A model generated the notes under the pieces. That model ran no database searches. It was given only the letters and a program-made list of their open reading frames with translations, and was not told the origin of the DNA. From a virus: 25,915 nt of DNA. How positions within the stretch are numbered: the stretch's first letter is position 1; each line of letters begins with the position of its first letter. The stretch is from the IMG/VR virus record IMGVR_UViG_3300042868_000207, positions 1 to 25,915 of that record. One strand, 5' to 3'. This document shows positions 7,590 to 16,049 of the stretch, one piece after another. The position numbers and the translations under genes are program-made.

Positions 7590-8417
7590 TTATCCTACAT
7601 ATTCAATGTAAACAATACCGCCAACACCACCAAAGCCATTACTACCACCACCACCAGCACCAGCACCACTAGCACCAGCAGAAAAAGATGATGTAACAGA
7701 CCAAGCCTCATTGGATTGATTTGATGGTTTAGGAAAATTGCCACCGAAAGGGGTTAAATTTGCAGAAGCAAAATCTAATGTATTAGCATTTCTAATATTA
7801 GCTAACGCGGCAGAACCATTAGCTCCTATAGTTCCCTCACCGCCACCACCATCGGCTGGAGTTCCAAACCCACCGCCAGTAGCAGTAAGTAGTGACCCAA
7901 AGGATGATGAACCTCCTGATACCCCATTTGCACCATTTCCACCACCAGCCCCACCAGCACCTACTGTAACTGTATATCCTGTTGATGGTGATACTGTGTA
8001 ATATCCAATACCAACACCACCATTACCACCTCGATTACCTTGAGTTCCAAAAAAAGCACCTGACCCACCACCACCACCACCAATAACAATAATCCTTACT
8101 TTTGTTACTCCAGCTGGAGTAGTAAAAGTTGACGTTCCTGATGTATATAAAACAGTTTGAAGTTGACCACTTGCGATTGTGTTTGTAACAGTAACAGCAC
8201 CAGTAGAACCTGATACAGAAATACCAGCGCCAGCAACAATAGAAGTAACACCAGCATTGTTAATAGTTACAGCAGAGCCTAAAGCTACTGCACCACCGCC
8301 AGACAATCCAGTACCAGCAGATACAGTTACCGATGAGTTCTGCAAGCCAGTATTATTAGTTTGCCCTGATGTATTAAGTTTGTTCGCAAATTGCGATAGA
8401 TTAAATGCTTGTGTCAT
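7590..8417 (-). CDS. Glycine-rich tail fibre / adhesin
   Basis: A 275-residue protein starting right after the tip protein (TAAATG). Residues 1-90 hold 'GVTSIVAGAGISVSGSTGAVTVTN', a stretch found in phage fibre shafts and echoed in the long fibre downstream. From about residue 95, 'TSTFTTPAGVTKVRIIVIGGGGGGSG' opens a domain with many GG and GGG runs (GGNGGVG, GAGGAGGGNGANG, ASGAGAGGGGSNGFGG) that ends in 'VGGIVYIEYVG'. Phage adhesins such as T-even gp38 use packed polyglycine helices for receptor binding, and this could be similar; that is inference from composition. A related glycine-rich domain occurs in the fibre at the left edge. Confidence 0.75.
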   Translation of the reverse strand: MTQAFNLSQFANKLNTSGQTNNTGLQNSSVTVSAGTGLSGGGAVALGSAVTINNAGVTSIVAGAGISVSGSTGAVTVTNTIASGQLQTVLYTSGTSTFTTPAGVTKVRIIVIGGGGGGSGAFFGTQGNRGGNGGVGIGYYTVSPSTGYTVTVGAGGAGGGNGANGVSGGSSSFGSLLTATGGGFGTPADGGGGEGTIGANGSAALANIRNANTLDFASANLTPFGGNFPKPSNQSNEAWSVTSSFSAGASGAGAGGGGSNGFGGVGGIVYIEYVG

Positions 8418-11400
8418 TTAGACTGCTCCTGTTCTTGCAAAGGTTTGTTGCACCATCAATGTTGTAGCATTATCAGGCGCAGTTGTTAATGTATATGTAT
8501 TAGTGCCAGTAGTAAAATCTGTTGTTTGCTTAAATAAAACGCCATTACTAAATAAATTAAATGCATTAATATTATATGAGAATGGGTAAATAGTTTGCCC
8601 TATTACTGTAAAAGCATCCACATTTACTGGAGTCCCATTTGCTACTCCAAGATTATTTGGTGACCATTGTATAACTTGCAAGCTGCCAGTAGCATTAGCA
8701 ATAAAAGTAATTTCCTGACCACTAATATCATAGTCTTGAGAATTAACTATTGTGCCATTTAAAAACAATAACTCAAAGCCAGTATTTAAAGTAAATCCTG
8801 ATGCTGTATAACTAGCTTGATTAGTAAGTGTTGCGCTATTACGAGTATAGGATGCGTAAACACCTGATGTAGAATTTACCGATTTAAACGATGTAATAGT
8901 AATAATATCGCTAGTTGTAGCCCCTACTGTTAGGGTAACAGTACCAGTAGCACCCCCTGTGTCGGTGTATTCATCTGTGTTTAGCAATAAGCCATTTTGC
9001 ATTACCCAGCATTGACCACTAATATATCCACTAGCCCTAGTCACACTAAAGACAGTCTGGCCACTTGTAGCTGTAAATACTTGTTGAGTATAGTTAAAGT
9101 CATCAGGGGTTTCAAAGCCAACTACTCTGCCATAAATATCAATGGTTAGCGTTGCAACTGCTGAAGTCTGTGTATAAGCACCACCAAAGTCTAAGTATTG
9201 TTGTAGCGATGCAACAATATTTCCTTGGTCATTGTTAGTAACAGCAATCTCACCAGTTCCAACTGATGTTGTTCCTGTGCGTAATAATTGCCCAGTTCTT
9301 TGGTCTAGGTCAATAATGTTTGTACTATCAGGCAATGCAGCCCAAATAGATGGGTCAAATAATAAAGTTGAAGTTGGTACAAAAGCCCCTGTGTTGGCAG
9401 CAAAAGCAGCAAAGCCCGAACTAAAACTGAATCTGCGCCCTGTCCTATTCGAGTACAACAAATACACTAATGCACCACTAGAACCAAAAGCAGATGGGGC
9501 TAAGTACCATGTGTAGTCTGCTGGATTTGTGCTTACGCTTGTACCATTAGTATTAAACAAGCCATAGTAGGTTTTACCCCTTGGGCTTAAATTAAATCCT
9601 GTGCCAGTTATTGAATCTGCATAAGCAACATTTAAATATTTATCGCTATATTGGAATGTGCTTGGTCTCCATTGAAGCAAAGTGCTTGCTAGGCTATAAG
9701 CTGAACTAGCAAGACTATTGACCATACGACTAAAAAAGTACCAATTTCCTGCTGGAATGTTAGAAAGTGTAATGTTTGGTAATAATGTATAAGCTGGCCA
9801 AGGTGTCCCGTTGGATTGAATCTCGCTAGTTCCAGCAAAATACATTTGCTCTTGCAAAGGATTAGAAAATGCCGAATACCATATTTCAGCATATTGAACA
9901 ATGCCTTGATTTGTTGTTCTTGTTTGTATTACAAATGAAGGATTTAATGCTGTTGGAAATTGATTTAAGATTTGTGGCGCTTCAGGAATACCAAAAAATG
10001 TAGGGTCTCCAATACCGCTATTATCAGCAGTAGCAAACTCTGTCACCTGAACATCGTCATAAACAGTAGCATTGTACTCAGACATATTTAACTGAACCGC
10101 AATAGACCCGTCATCGTTAAATTGCTGAACAACTTTGTTAATGCGGAAAGGCTTTGCAACCCATCCGTAATTAGTATTAGTAACAGTAACAATATCACCA
10201 GCATCTAACTGAATACCAATAAAACTTACGCTGACTTCAACTTGTAAATCTTCTCTACCAGCTTTTAAAAATCTATTAGCAATGTATTGGGCTGTAACGC
10301 TATTATTAGTTAATGGCAAACTAAGAGATAGTTTGTTTACTGGTTCATTAGGATATAGCAATGAAGGGTCAATTTCTGCTAAATCAAAAGTTGCAGAATT
10401 GAATGAGTCTTGATTTGTATTATCAGGAAACTTACACTCAATTACATTGTATGATGCCGCAATATCCATTGGAGTAATTTGAATAGCAGAAATCATGTTG
10501 CTATCGTTAATATCCATTACGGCTGTGTATGCTGGGCTTTGAACTATTACTCCCCATTTGGCTGTTATTTCATTGTATTTAATAAGGCAATCGCAACAAG
10601 TAGCCATGTCTTGAAGATTAGCCATAACTGTTCTGCTAGTGTCTAATGTGCCATTAAACTTAAATCTTGGTTGTGTTGTAAATCCACCGCCACTAGGAAT
10701 ATATGTAAAGTTTTGATTTGAATAAGTTGTTAAAGCATCTAAGCTAACTGTATCTATTTGACTACTATCTATGGCGCAACCATATCTTGTATTAAGTAGG
10801 TAGTCTTCAAAACAATCTCCAGTATTACTACGGCTGTTTGTTACTTGAAACTTAGTGCCTTCAAGACCTCTAATATTTGCTGTTTGACTATATGACAAAT
10901 GCAAAATTGCAAAAGCACAATTTGTCATTGCCTTATTGCCATCCCATGTATATTCAAGACCCGCAGTTTGCATTACTTCAATAGCTGTTTGAGTTCCTCT
11001 TACTGGTGTATTAGAGCCGTTTTTATAAAGAAATATTTGAATTTTTCCATTAACAGTTGTATCTGTAATAGAATTGGATTCGTCAAGTAATCCAATTACA
11101 TTTGGACTTGTTGCATCAGCAAAAATTACTTTTTTGCCACCAAAATAAACATCTCCAAAAGTAATATCATCTGGTGTTTGACCAATATTAGTATTGGTTA
11201 CTTCACATATAGATAAGACATAATAAAGTTGTTGATTATCTTCGCTAATAGATAAGTCTGTTACTATGCCGCCTACAAAAGCTGTTCCATAAACTACTGG
11301 CAATTTATTGTCTGATGCTGGTGGAATTTGTTGTCTATTCCCAGGATTTTGGCTTGCGCCTGATAATCCGTTATTAAAAGATGAATCATTTGAAAATGCT

Positions 11401-11573
11401 TTTGTAACAATAGTGGCTACTACTAAATTGATAGCCATTGCCAAAACTGTAACAGCCATAGTACCAGCGTATGCTGTTCCAACAAATGCCGCAGTAGCAA
11501 TAGTCATTCCAATGGCAAATACTGGAATTGCCAAAGTTAGCAAAGATATAAATACCAGTATTTTTTTATTCAT
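8418..11573 (-). CDS. Tail tip attachment / host specificity protein, gpJ-like
   Basis: Large central tail-tip protein. I use ATG 11573, which overlaps the acetyltransferase stop (TAATG), instead of the TTG at 11585; the product is then 1051 residues. The N terminus holds two hydrophobic stretches (about 4-24 and 26-60), the first resembling a signal sequence. Then 'LPVVYGTAFVGGIVTDLSI' and 'DITFGDVYFGGKKV' recall gpJ N-terminal domains, and 'LQDMATCCDCLIKYNEITAKWGV' with 'DAGDIVTVTN' is typical of the gpJ hub region. Three related modules near the C terminus carry 'NG-LL---DY' patterns (QNGLLLNTDEY, LNGTIVNSQDY, SNGVLFKQTTDF). It probably sits at the tip and contributes to receptor contact. 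Confidence 0.85.
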   Translation of the reverse strand: MNKKILVFISLLTLAIPVFAIGMTIATAAFVGTAYAGTMAVTVLAMAINLVVATIVTKAFSNDSSFNNGLSGASQNPGNRQQIPPASDNKLPVVYGTAFVGGIVTDLSISEDNQQLYYVLSICEVTNTNIGQTPDDITFGDVYFGGKKVIFADATSPNVIGLLDESNSITDTTVNGKIQIFLYKNGSNTPVRGTQTAIEVMQTAGLEYTWDGNKAMTNCAFAILHLSYSQTANIRGLEGTKFQVTNSRSNTGDCFEDYLLNTRYGCAIDSSQIDTVSLDALTTYSNQNFTYIPSGGGFTTQPRFKFNGTLDTSRTVMANLQDMATCCDCLIKYNEITAKWGVIVQSPAYTAVMDINDSNMISAIQITPMDIAASYNVIECKFPDNTNQDSFNSATFDLAEIDPSLLYPNEPVNKLSLSLPLTNNSVTAQYIANRFLKAGREDLQVEVSVSFIGIQLDAGDIVTVTNTNYGWVAKPFRINKVVQQFNDDGSIAVQLNMSEYNATVYDDVQVTEFATADNSGIGDPTFFGIPEAPQILNQFPTALNPSFVIQTRTTNQGIVQYAEIWYSAFSNPLQEQMYFAGTSEIQSNGTPWPAYTLLPNITLSNIPAGNWYFFSRMVNSLASSAYSLASTLLQWRPSTFQYSDKYLNVAYADSITGTGFNLSPRGKTYYGLFNTNGTSVSTNPADYTWYLAPSAFGSSGALVYLLYSNRTGRRFSFSSGFAAFAANTGAFVPTSTLLFDPSIWAALPDSTNIIDLDQRTGQLLRTGTTSVGTGEIAVTNNDQGNIVASLQQYLDFGGAYTQTSAVATLTIDIYGRVVGFETPDDFNYTQQVFTATSGQTVFSVTRASGYISGQCWVMQNGLLLNTDEYTDTGGATGTVTLTVGATTSDIITITSFKSVNSTSGVYASYTRNSATLTNQASYTASGFTLNTGFELLFLNGTIVNSQDYDISGQEITFIANATGSLQVIQWSPNNLGVANGTPVNVDAFTVIGQTIYPFSYNINAFNLFSNGVLFKQTTDFTTGTNTYTLTTAPDNATTLMVQQTFARTGAV

Positions 11574-12007
11574 TATTGCATCCAATTTTCATCTAATTTT
11601 GTAAAGCCAAATTTGTCATACTTTATATTAGGGCTCGTAACCATCTTTGCTATTGCAAACATTGATATTCTTCCTTGAGTTTTTAATTCATTTCCATACT
11701 CAATGTATTTCTTTAAAAGCCTATACCCTACGCTAGTGTTTCTTTTTTGCGGAGTTACATACCACGCAAGCTCTTGCATATAAAAAGTTTTGTCGCACCA
11801 TATTGTCGGAGTAATTAATGCCATTATTAGTCCTACTTTATCTTCTATAAAAACTACTCCAGCACCAGCTAAAATTGTGTCAAGCAATCTATTCCAATAT
11901 GGCTCATTGTCTAAACCTTGATATTGCTTAATGTTAGATTCAGCCCTAAACAACTTCATCAATTCAATAATCTGTTTTTTATCATGTTTTGTCGCTTGTC
12001 TTATCAT
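11573..12007 (-). CDS. GNAT-family N-acetyltransferase
   Basis: A 144-residue protein with the GNAT order of elements. There is an opening strand and helix (MIRQATKHDKKQIIELMK), a central strand 'VGLIMALITP', the beta4 strand 'FYMQELAWYVTP', and then an acetyl-CoA-binding loop 'QKRNTSVGYRLLKK' (about 87-100) in place of the classical Q/R-x-x-G-x-G/A. The closing 'YDKFGFTKLDENW' matches the usual 'YeklGF' end of the fold. The size is normal for a single-domain enzyme. The substrate is unknown. It is wedged between two tail-tip genes with TAATG overlaps on both sides, so it is co-translated with structural proteins. Confidence 0.82.
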   Translation of the reverse strand: MIRQATKHDKKQIIELMKLFRAESNIKQYQGLDNEPYWNRLLDTILAGAGVVFIEDKVGLIMALITPTIWCDKTFYMQELAWYVTPQKRNTSVGYRLLKKYIEYGNELKTQGRISMFAIAKMVTSPNIKYDKFGFTKLDENWMQ

Positions 12008-12612
12008 TAACTGTTAGGGCTTGCGCCTTTTCCAAAGTTGTAATTAATATTTGAAATAAATGGCACTCGATTCATACTTGTATCACCAGGGGCAAAGAAT
12101 TGCCAATTGTTATCGTTTGTGTATCTGCCAGCAGTTCTATTCTTAAGGATTAGCTGTATGGAGGATGCGGCAACACTAATAACTCCAACAAATTGCCTGA
12201 GTTCTTCTAGCCATGTTTCCTGAATAGAAAATGAATTGATATAGCCATTGAAGAATTGATACAAGCCACCAGTACCGCCTGTTGTAATTAATTCTCCGTT
12301 GGTATCAAAAAACCCCTTCCAAGCTTCTATCTGACTCCCTTTGACTTGTTGCCCTAACACCCATCCTAGCATTGCAGTATCAATACCGACAAGTGTAAAT
12401 GTTGTTTCATTAGCAGTTGACTTAATGTCCCTTTGCGTATCGCCAACCTTCATTAAAATGCCTAACGCACCAAAAGGTTGTGCATCAACGGCTGGCACAG
12501 TAATCGCTGATGGAGTGCTTGCAAAACGATATGTGGCACTTGGTGTGGTAACACGAACAAAATCAGCGTAGCGGATGTTATTAGTGTTTTCTACGGGTGT
12601 TATTACATTCAT
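12007..12612 (-). CDS. Tail-tip / baseplate hub-like protein
   Basis: A 201-residue protein with 'PFGALGILMKVGDTQRDIKSTANETTFTLVGID' in the N-terminal half and 'NRTAGRYTNDNNWQFFAPGDTSMNRVP' near the end. The second pattern (R-x-T-N ... F-x-P-G-D-x-x-x-x-x-V) recurs in phage tail-tip proteins encoded between tape measure and receptor-binding genes, comparable in place to lambda gpL. That equivalence is inferred. It overlaps both neighbours: ATGA at its start, TAATG at its end with the acetyltransferase gene. Confidence 0.6.
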   Translation of the reverse strand: MNVITPVENTNNIRYADFVRVTTPSATYRFASTPSAITVPAVDAQPFGALGILMKVGDTQRDIKSTANETTFTLVGIDTAMLGWVLGQQVKGSQIEAWKGFFDTNGELITTGGTGGLYQFFNGYINSFSIQETWLEELRQFVGVISVAASSIQLILKNRTAGRYTNDNNWQFFAPGDTSMNRVPFISNINYNFGKGASPNS

Positions 12613-13289
12613 AGTACGCTTTCAAACGCTTTAAATGTTCCTGACCATTCAATAAAAGAATCGTTAGTCATGGGAATTAAAGTGTATGTTGGGTAATCTC
12701 GTAATACTACTTGAAAGGTTGTGCCAGTATAAGTAGAGCCACCCATGCTTACTGTTGTGCCAAATTGACCTATTACTGCATTAACAGGGCTTGCTAATGT
12801 GGTTATAAGATTACGATGTACTGGTATGGTTACTGTTGAGCCACTACCACGCAATACATCTGCTGTTGCAATATACGCATACAATCCTACTTGGCAAAAA
12901 TCTCCTGCTTTAACTATGACTGCAGTGCTGCTTATTGCTGGTAAAGAACCTAATACAAGATTCTTATTTGCTGATGCAGTCTGCCATTGACAAGTAGCTA
13001 TTTGCCCTGAAGTCATATCGCCTTGATAAGCAATGTAATTAATCCATCCAGTTGAGCCAAAATTTAAATATTGTGCTAATGCTTTATCAGGAATACGCAA
13101 TGAGTTTAGCAAAGCTCTATTTTTGCTATAAAGCAAATAGTTCATTGGCTTCATTTCAAAAGCAAATGGCACTACAGTCAATATTTCACTTGTGCTAATG
13201 CGTTGGTTACGACTTACAACTTGTCCAATAAATCGTTGGTCATTGATTCCAACAGATTCGCTATTTGCTAGTATTAGGCTTAAACTCAT
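12609..13289 (-). CDS. Tail protein downstream of tape measure, distal-tail-like
   Basis: A 226-residue, beta-rich protein without a motif I can assign with certainty. The final segment 'VVLRDYPTYTLIPMTNDSFIEWSGTFKAFESVL' has the look of a beta-barrel ending. The gene directly after a tape measure gene usually encodes a distal tail or tail-tip ring protein (lambda gpM or Dit position), and I propose this on position. A GGAAGA ribosome site lies within the end of the tape measure gene, 2 nt separate stop and start, and the end overlaps the next gene by ATGA. Confidence 0.6.
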   Translation of the reverse strand: MSLSLILANSESVGINDQRFIGQVVSRNQRISTSEILTVVPFAFEMKPMNYLLYSKNRALLNSLRIPDKALAQYLNFGSTGWINYIAYQGDMTSGQIATCQWQTASANKNLVLGSLPAISSTAVIVKAGDFCQVGLYAYIATADVLRGSGSTVTIPVHRNLITTLASPVNAVIGQFGTTVSMGGSTYTGTTFQVVLRDYPTYTLIPMTNDSFIEWSGTFKAFESVL

Positions 13290-13291
13290 AA

Positions 13292-15214
13292 TTATCTTCC
13301 TGCTGGTATAGAACGATTAGCAGATTGATTCATGCTCCAAATCGTCATTTTGTTTTTAGCCAAAAACTGTACGCCTGATTGCGTATCAATTGCATTCATA
13401 CTAGCTATATACGGACCATTAATAGTTGTTCCACCTCCACCAAATGCTGAACTTAATTGATGGTTTGGAATAATAGTACCAGCACGACTAGGAACAAACA
13501 ACTCTGGCCCACGTTCCCCCACAAGGCTTGGAACGCCAACAGGAGGCTCACCACCATTTGCAAAGCCAGTATAAGGTGTGCTGTAATCGTAAACATTTCC
13601 TGTTGCACCAACAGCAGATTTTCCTATACCACCTAATGCCATGCTAAACAACTGCATCATTTGCATACGCAACTGTATTTTAATAAGGTCTTTGATAACG
13701 CTTTCTGTAAAATTACTAAAAGAGAATTTGCCTGTGTCTACAAAAGTGTTTATAGCTTGCGTCATACTGTTTGTTAATGTAGAAAATATTTCTTGTGCCA
13801 TTGTTGCGTAGTTGTATGCATTTTCAGCAAACTGATTAAAAGCTACATCCCAACCATAAGCAAATGTTCTTTGGGTAGCAATAGATGTTTCCTCTACATT
13901 TTTAGCCATAGCAATGTAGATTTCTTCAAGCTCAAACACTTTTGCTATCTGTTTATCATACTCAGCTATAACAGTTGCATTAGCTCCACGGCCAGCTGCA
14001 TCTTCACGCTTTTTTGTAATTTCATCTACTTTTCGACTTGTTTCGCCAGTAACTTGATTGATAGCCTCTTGTACCCGTCTTTCATCCTGGGTCATGCCTA
14101 GCATTTTATTTCTAATGGCTAATTGCTGTACAGAGTAAACTTGTTGCCTGTTATATTCATCGCTAATTAACTGAGCAACTTTAAGCATCTCTGCTTGTTT
14201 TTCTGCTTCTTTCTTAGCTGCTTCAGCTGCTTTTTTAGCCTCTGCGCCTTGCTCAATTGTTCTTTTTGGTAATGCATTAGGAGTGCTAGCTGGCGCACCT
14301 TTTGCCGTTTCTCTCCTGTATTCTTGTAGACTGTGTATTGCTAATTTAAAATTATTATCAGCATTCATCATTTGTCTATTCATATCATCAAACGATAAAT
14401 CACGTTTAATGAAACTCCAAATGATTCCTATTTGCTCACTAGCAGTTTGCATCCTTTGTAAAGTAATGGTTGCACCATAAATGATGTTTCCAATCCCACC
14501 AAATATTTTTTCTGCTAAACCACCATCAGTATTTATGACTTCAAAAAACTTAGTCAATGGTGGCATTACATTATTTATAAATGTCAACCCTACTTTGTTA
14601 GATGCTCTTTCAAATTTATCAGTAAGGTCAGCGGCAGCTTTAATTGCTGCTTCATACTTTTGAAATTCCTCTGTGCCTTCTTGTATGTATTTATTAAAAA
14701 TATCCATACTAACTGTACGCATTGATTTGCCAAACAAATCCATTTTTACGCCAGTTTGCGTAGCTTCATTTCCAATATTTGCAATGCCTTGACTTGCTTT
14801 ATTTATCAATTCTGTTTCGGAAAGTGTGGCTAAATCAGATAATGACACGCCAGCTTTTGCAAAAGCTTTTTGCATTTCATCGCTACCACTAGCGGCAGCA
14901 TCAATGTTTTGAATAAACTTAGTAAGGGCTTTACTTCCACTTTCAAAGTTGCCACCAGCTCGTTGCGTTGCATTTGATATTTGTAATACTTTTGCAATGC
15001 TTACTCCTGTAGCATCTGCCAAATCAGCCATTTGGTCTGAAAATTGCATTGCTTTATAAGTCATAGCAACAAAAGCTGCACTAGCTACTGCGCCAGCTTT
15101 AACAGCAAAATCACCTATTTCACCTAATGATTTTTTGGCTCTTTGTAAGCCAGTTGTAAACTGTGCTGTGTCTATCCCTAATACAACGCCTAATCTAGCT
15201 AGATTTTGTGCCAT
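13292..15214 (-). CDS. Tail tape measure protein
   Basis: Sets tail length and is probably ejected with DNA. It has 640 residues; with roughly 0.15 nm per residue (a known rule for these proteins) the tail would be near 100 nm. The N-terminal part begins with 'LGVVLGIDTAQFTTGLQRAKKSL', common in tape measures, and has a hydrophobic segment near 39-52. The middle is Ala/Lys/Glu-rich coiled coil (KKAAEAAKKEAEKQAE). A lambda gpH-like C-terminal block 'TGKFSFSNFTESVIKDLIKIQLRMQ' follows, and then the frequent motif 'GVPSLVGERGPELFVPSRAGTIIPN'. The start overlaps the chaperone stop (TAATG). Confidence 0.95.
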   Translation of the reverse strand: MAQNLARLGVVLGIDTAQFTTGLQRAKKSLGEIGDFAVKAGAVASAAFVAMTYKAMQFSDQMADLADATGVSIAKVLQISNATQRAGGNFESGSKALTKFIQNIDAAASGSDEMQKAFAKAGVSLSDLATLSETELINKASQGIANIGNEATQTGVKMDLFGKSMRTVSMDIFNKYIQEGTEEFQKYEAAIKAAADLTDKFERASNKVGLTFINNVMPPLTKFFEVINTDGGLAEKIFGGIGNIIYGATITLQRMQTASEQIGIIWSFIKRDLSFDDMNRQMMNADNNFKLAIHSLQEYRRETAKGAPASTPNALPKRTIEQGAEAKKAAEAAKKEAEKQAEMLKVAQLISDEYNRQQVYSVQQLAIRNKMLGMTQDERRVQEAINQVTGETSRKVDEITKKREDAAGRGANATVIAEYDKQIAKVFELEEIYIAMAKNVEETSIATQRTFAYGWDVAFNQFAENAYNYATMAQEIFSTLTNSMTQAINTFVDTGKFSFSNFTESVIKDLIKIQLRMQMMQLFSMALGGIGKSAVGATGNVYDYSTPYTGFANGGEPPVGVPSLVGERGPELFVPSRAGTIIPNHQLSSAFGGGGTTINGPYIASMNAIDTQSGVQFLAKNKMTIWSMNQSANRSIPAGR

Positions 15215-16046
15215 TATTTTTTATCCTCAAATAAATGCTTAGGCGCATCAGGTTTTGTCTTTATAAAATTAAGTAAATTTTCGCTTGCTCTTGCTTTTTT
15301 ATCTTGTTCTGTTAATGGCGGATATAGGTACTCATATTGAGTAGGTATAATATCTTGTAGTTTATATGGTTTTTTTCCTTTAGGCAACAAACTATTAAAC
15401 TGACCAGCAGTTAATATCCCTAATACTTGAAGTAATCCATAATTACCAATTAAACCATCGTTATACATAATACATATATCGGTGAATGTTTCTTCATCTA
15501 CTGCGTTTGGGTCAGTACCATGTGCTGTCAAATACGCCTTGACTTGCCTACGGACTGACCTAATTACTTTCCCTTTTGGTCTTTGTAATTGGGAGCAATA
15601 GTATTAGAAATAATCTCAATCAATTCAAGCTGTACAGAAAATGGGAATAATTCTTCTACCATTTCATAAGTTACAGAAGCCATATCAAAATCTTTTTCTT
15701 CTGGTACTAAAAGCCTAACCATAGCAACAATACGATTTTCTGTAATAGTCTTGTTTTTTGCTGCTTCAAGCATTGATTTGTCTTTAACAATGACATCATT
15801 TTCTTCAAACACAACGCCCATTTCAGGCGTAATTTTGTCTTTGTTTTTAATGAATTCGTTTGTAATCTCTGTGTAATACTTGTTTACAACAGCATCATCT
15901 ACTTTGTTTGCTTGTTCTAATAGGGCTTCATATTCGCTTGTTAGTGGCACTTTGACCTTAAATGTATGACCCCCAAATTCAAATGAACGAATACGAACAT
16001 TGTCTTTATTAAAGTTTGCTCCAAAAGCCTGTGCTAATTGTGTCAT
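15214..16046 (-). CDS. Tail assembly chaperone, frameshift fusion (gpGT-like)
   Basis: Longer product made by a -1 shift at G GGA AAG (15573-15567). After the slip the frame reads GTA ATT AGG TCA and stays open to the stop at 15214, giving about 277 residues: 160 from the short form plus 117 extra. The extra region contains 'TFTDICIMYNDGLI' and a basic C terminus (KTKPDAPKHLFEDKK). It has no ATG near its start; the only in-frame candidate is a TTG at 15531 without a ribosome site, so frameshifting is the best explanation. In lambda the T part recruits the tape measure. The final TAA overlaps the tape measure ATG (TAATG). Confidence 0.85.
15564..16046 (-). CDS. Tail assembly chaperone, short form (gpG-like)
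   Basis: The unshifted product of the tail chaperone pair, 160 residues. The N-terminal half is beta-like (RIRSFEFGGHTFKVKVPLT), the rest acidic and helical, and it ends in NYKDQKGK. Such proteins bind the tape measure during tail assembly and are absent from the finished virion. It lies between the gp10-like gene and the tape measure gene, as lambda G does. The last codons hold the slippery heptamer G GGA AAG directly before the TAA stop. No strong Shine-Dalgarno precedes ATG 16046. Confidence 0.85.
   Translation of the reverse strand: MTQLAQAFGANFNKDNVRIRSFEFGGHTFKVKVPLTSEYEALLEQANKVDDAVVNKYYTEITNEFIKNKDKITPEMGVVFEENDVIVKDKSMLEAAKNKTITENRIVAMVRLLVPEEKDFDMASVTYEMVEELFPFSVQLELIEIISNTIAPNYKDQKGK
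15567..15573 (-). promoter_or_regulatory. Programmed -1 frameshift heptamer G GGA AAG
   Basis: Read in the zero frame as AAG GGA AAG TAA, the heptamer has the X XXY YYZ form. It is the same seven bases used for the lambda G/GT frameshift (established knowledge). It lies one codon before the stop of the short chaperone form, and the -1 frame downstream is open for 117 further residues. I did not find an obvious strong stem-loop just downstream. Confidence 0.85.
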
Positions 16047-16049
16047 ATA

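Noticed and set aside
7562-7590. AT palindrome as a transcription terminator for the minus-strand operon.
   Set aside because: The T run follows the hairpin on the plus strand; on the minus strand the hairpin is followed by GGTAAAAT, and no plus-strand gene is present.
859-8421. Plus-strand open frames of 60-105 codons across the fibre genes.
   Set aside because: They are shadows of long minus-strand genes with low-complexity coding, with no consistent ribosome sites or recognisable products.
11574-11585. Start of the gpJ-like gene at 11585.
   Set aside because: That codon is TTG inside the acetyltransferase gene; ATG 11573 makes the TAATG overlap common in this operon.
15214-15531. Separate 105-residue gene starting at TTG 15531.
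   Set aside because: No ribosome site; the frame is open back to the G GGA AAG site, so it is best read as the frameshift extension of the chaperone.
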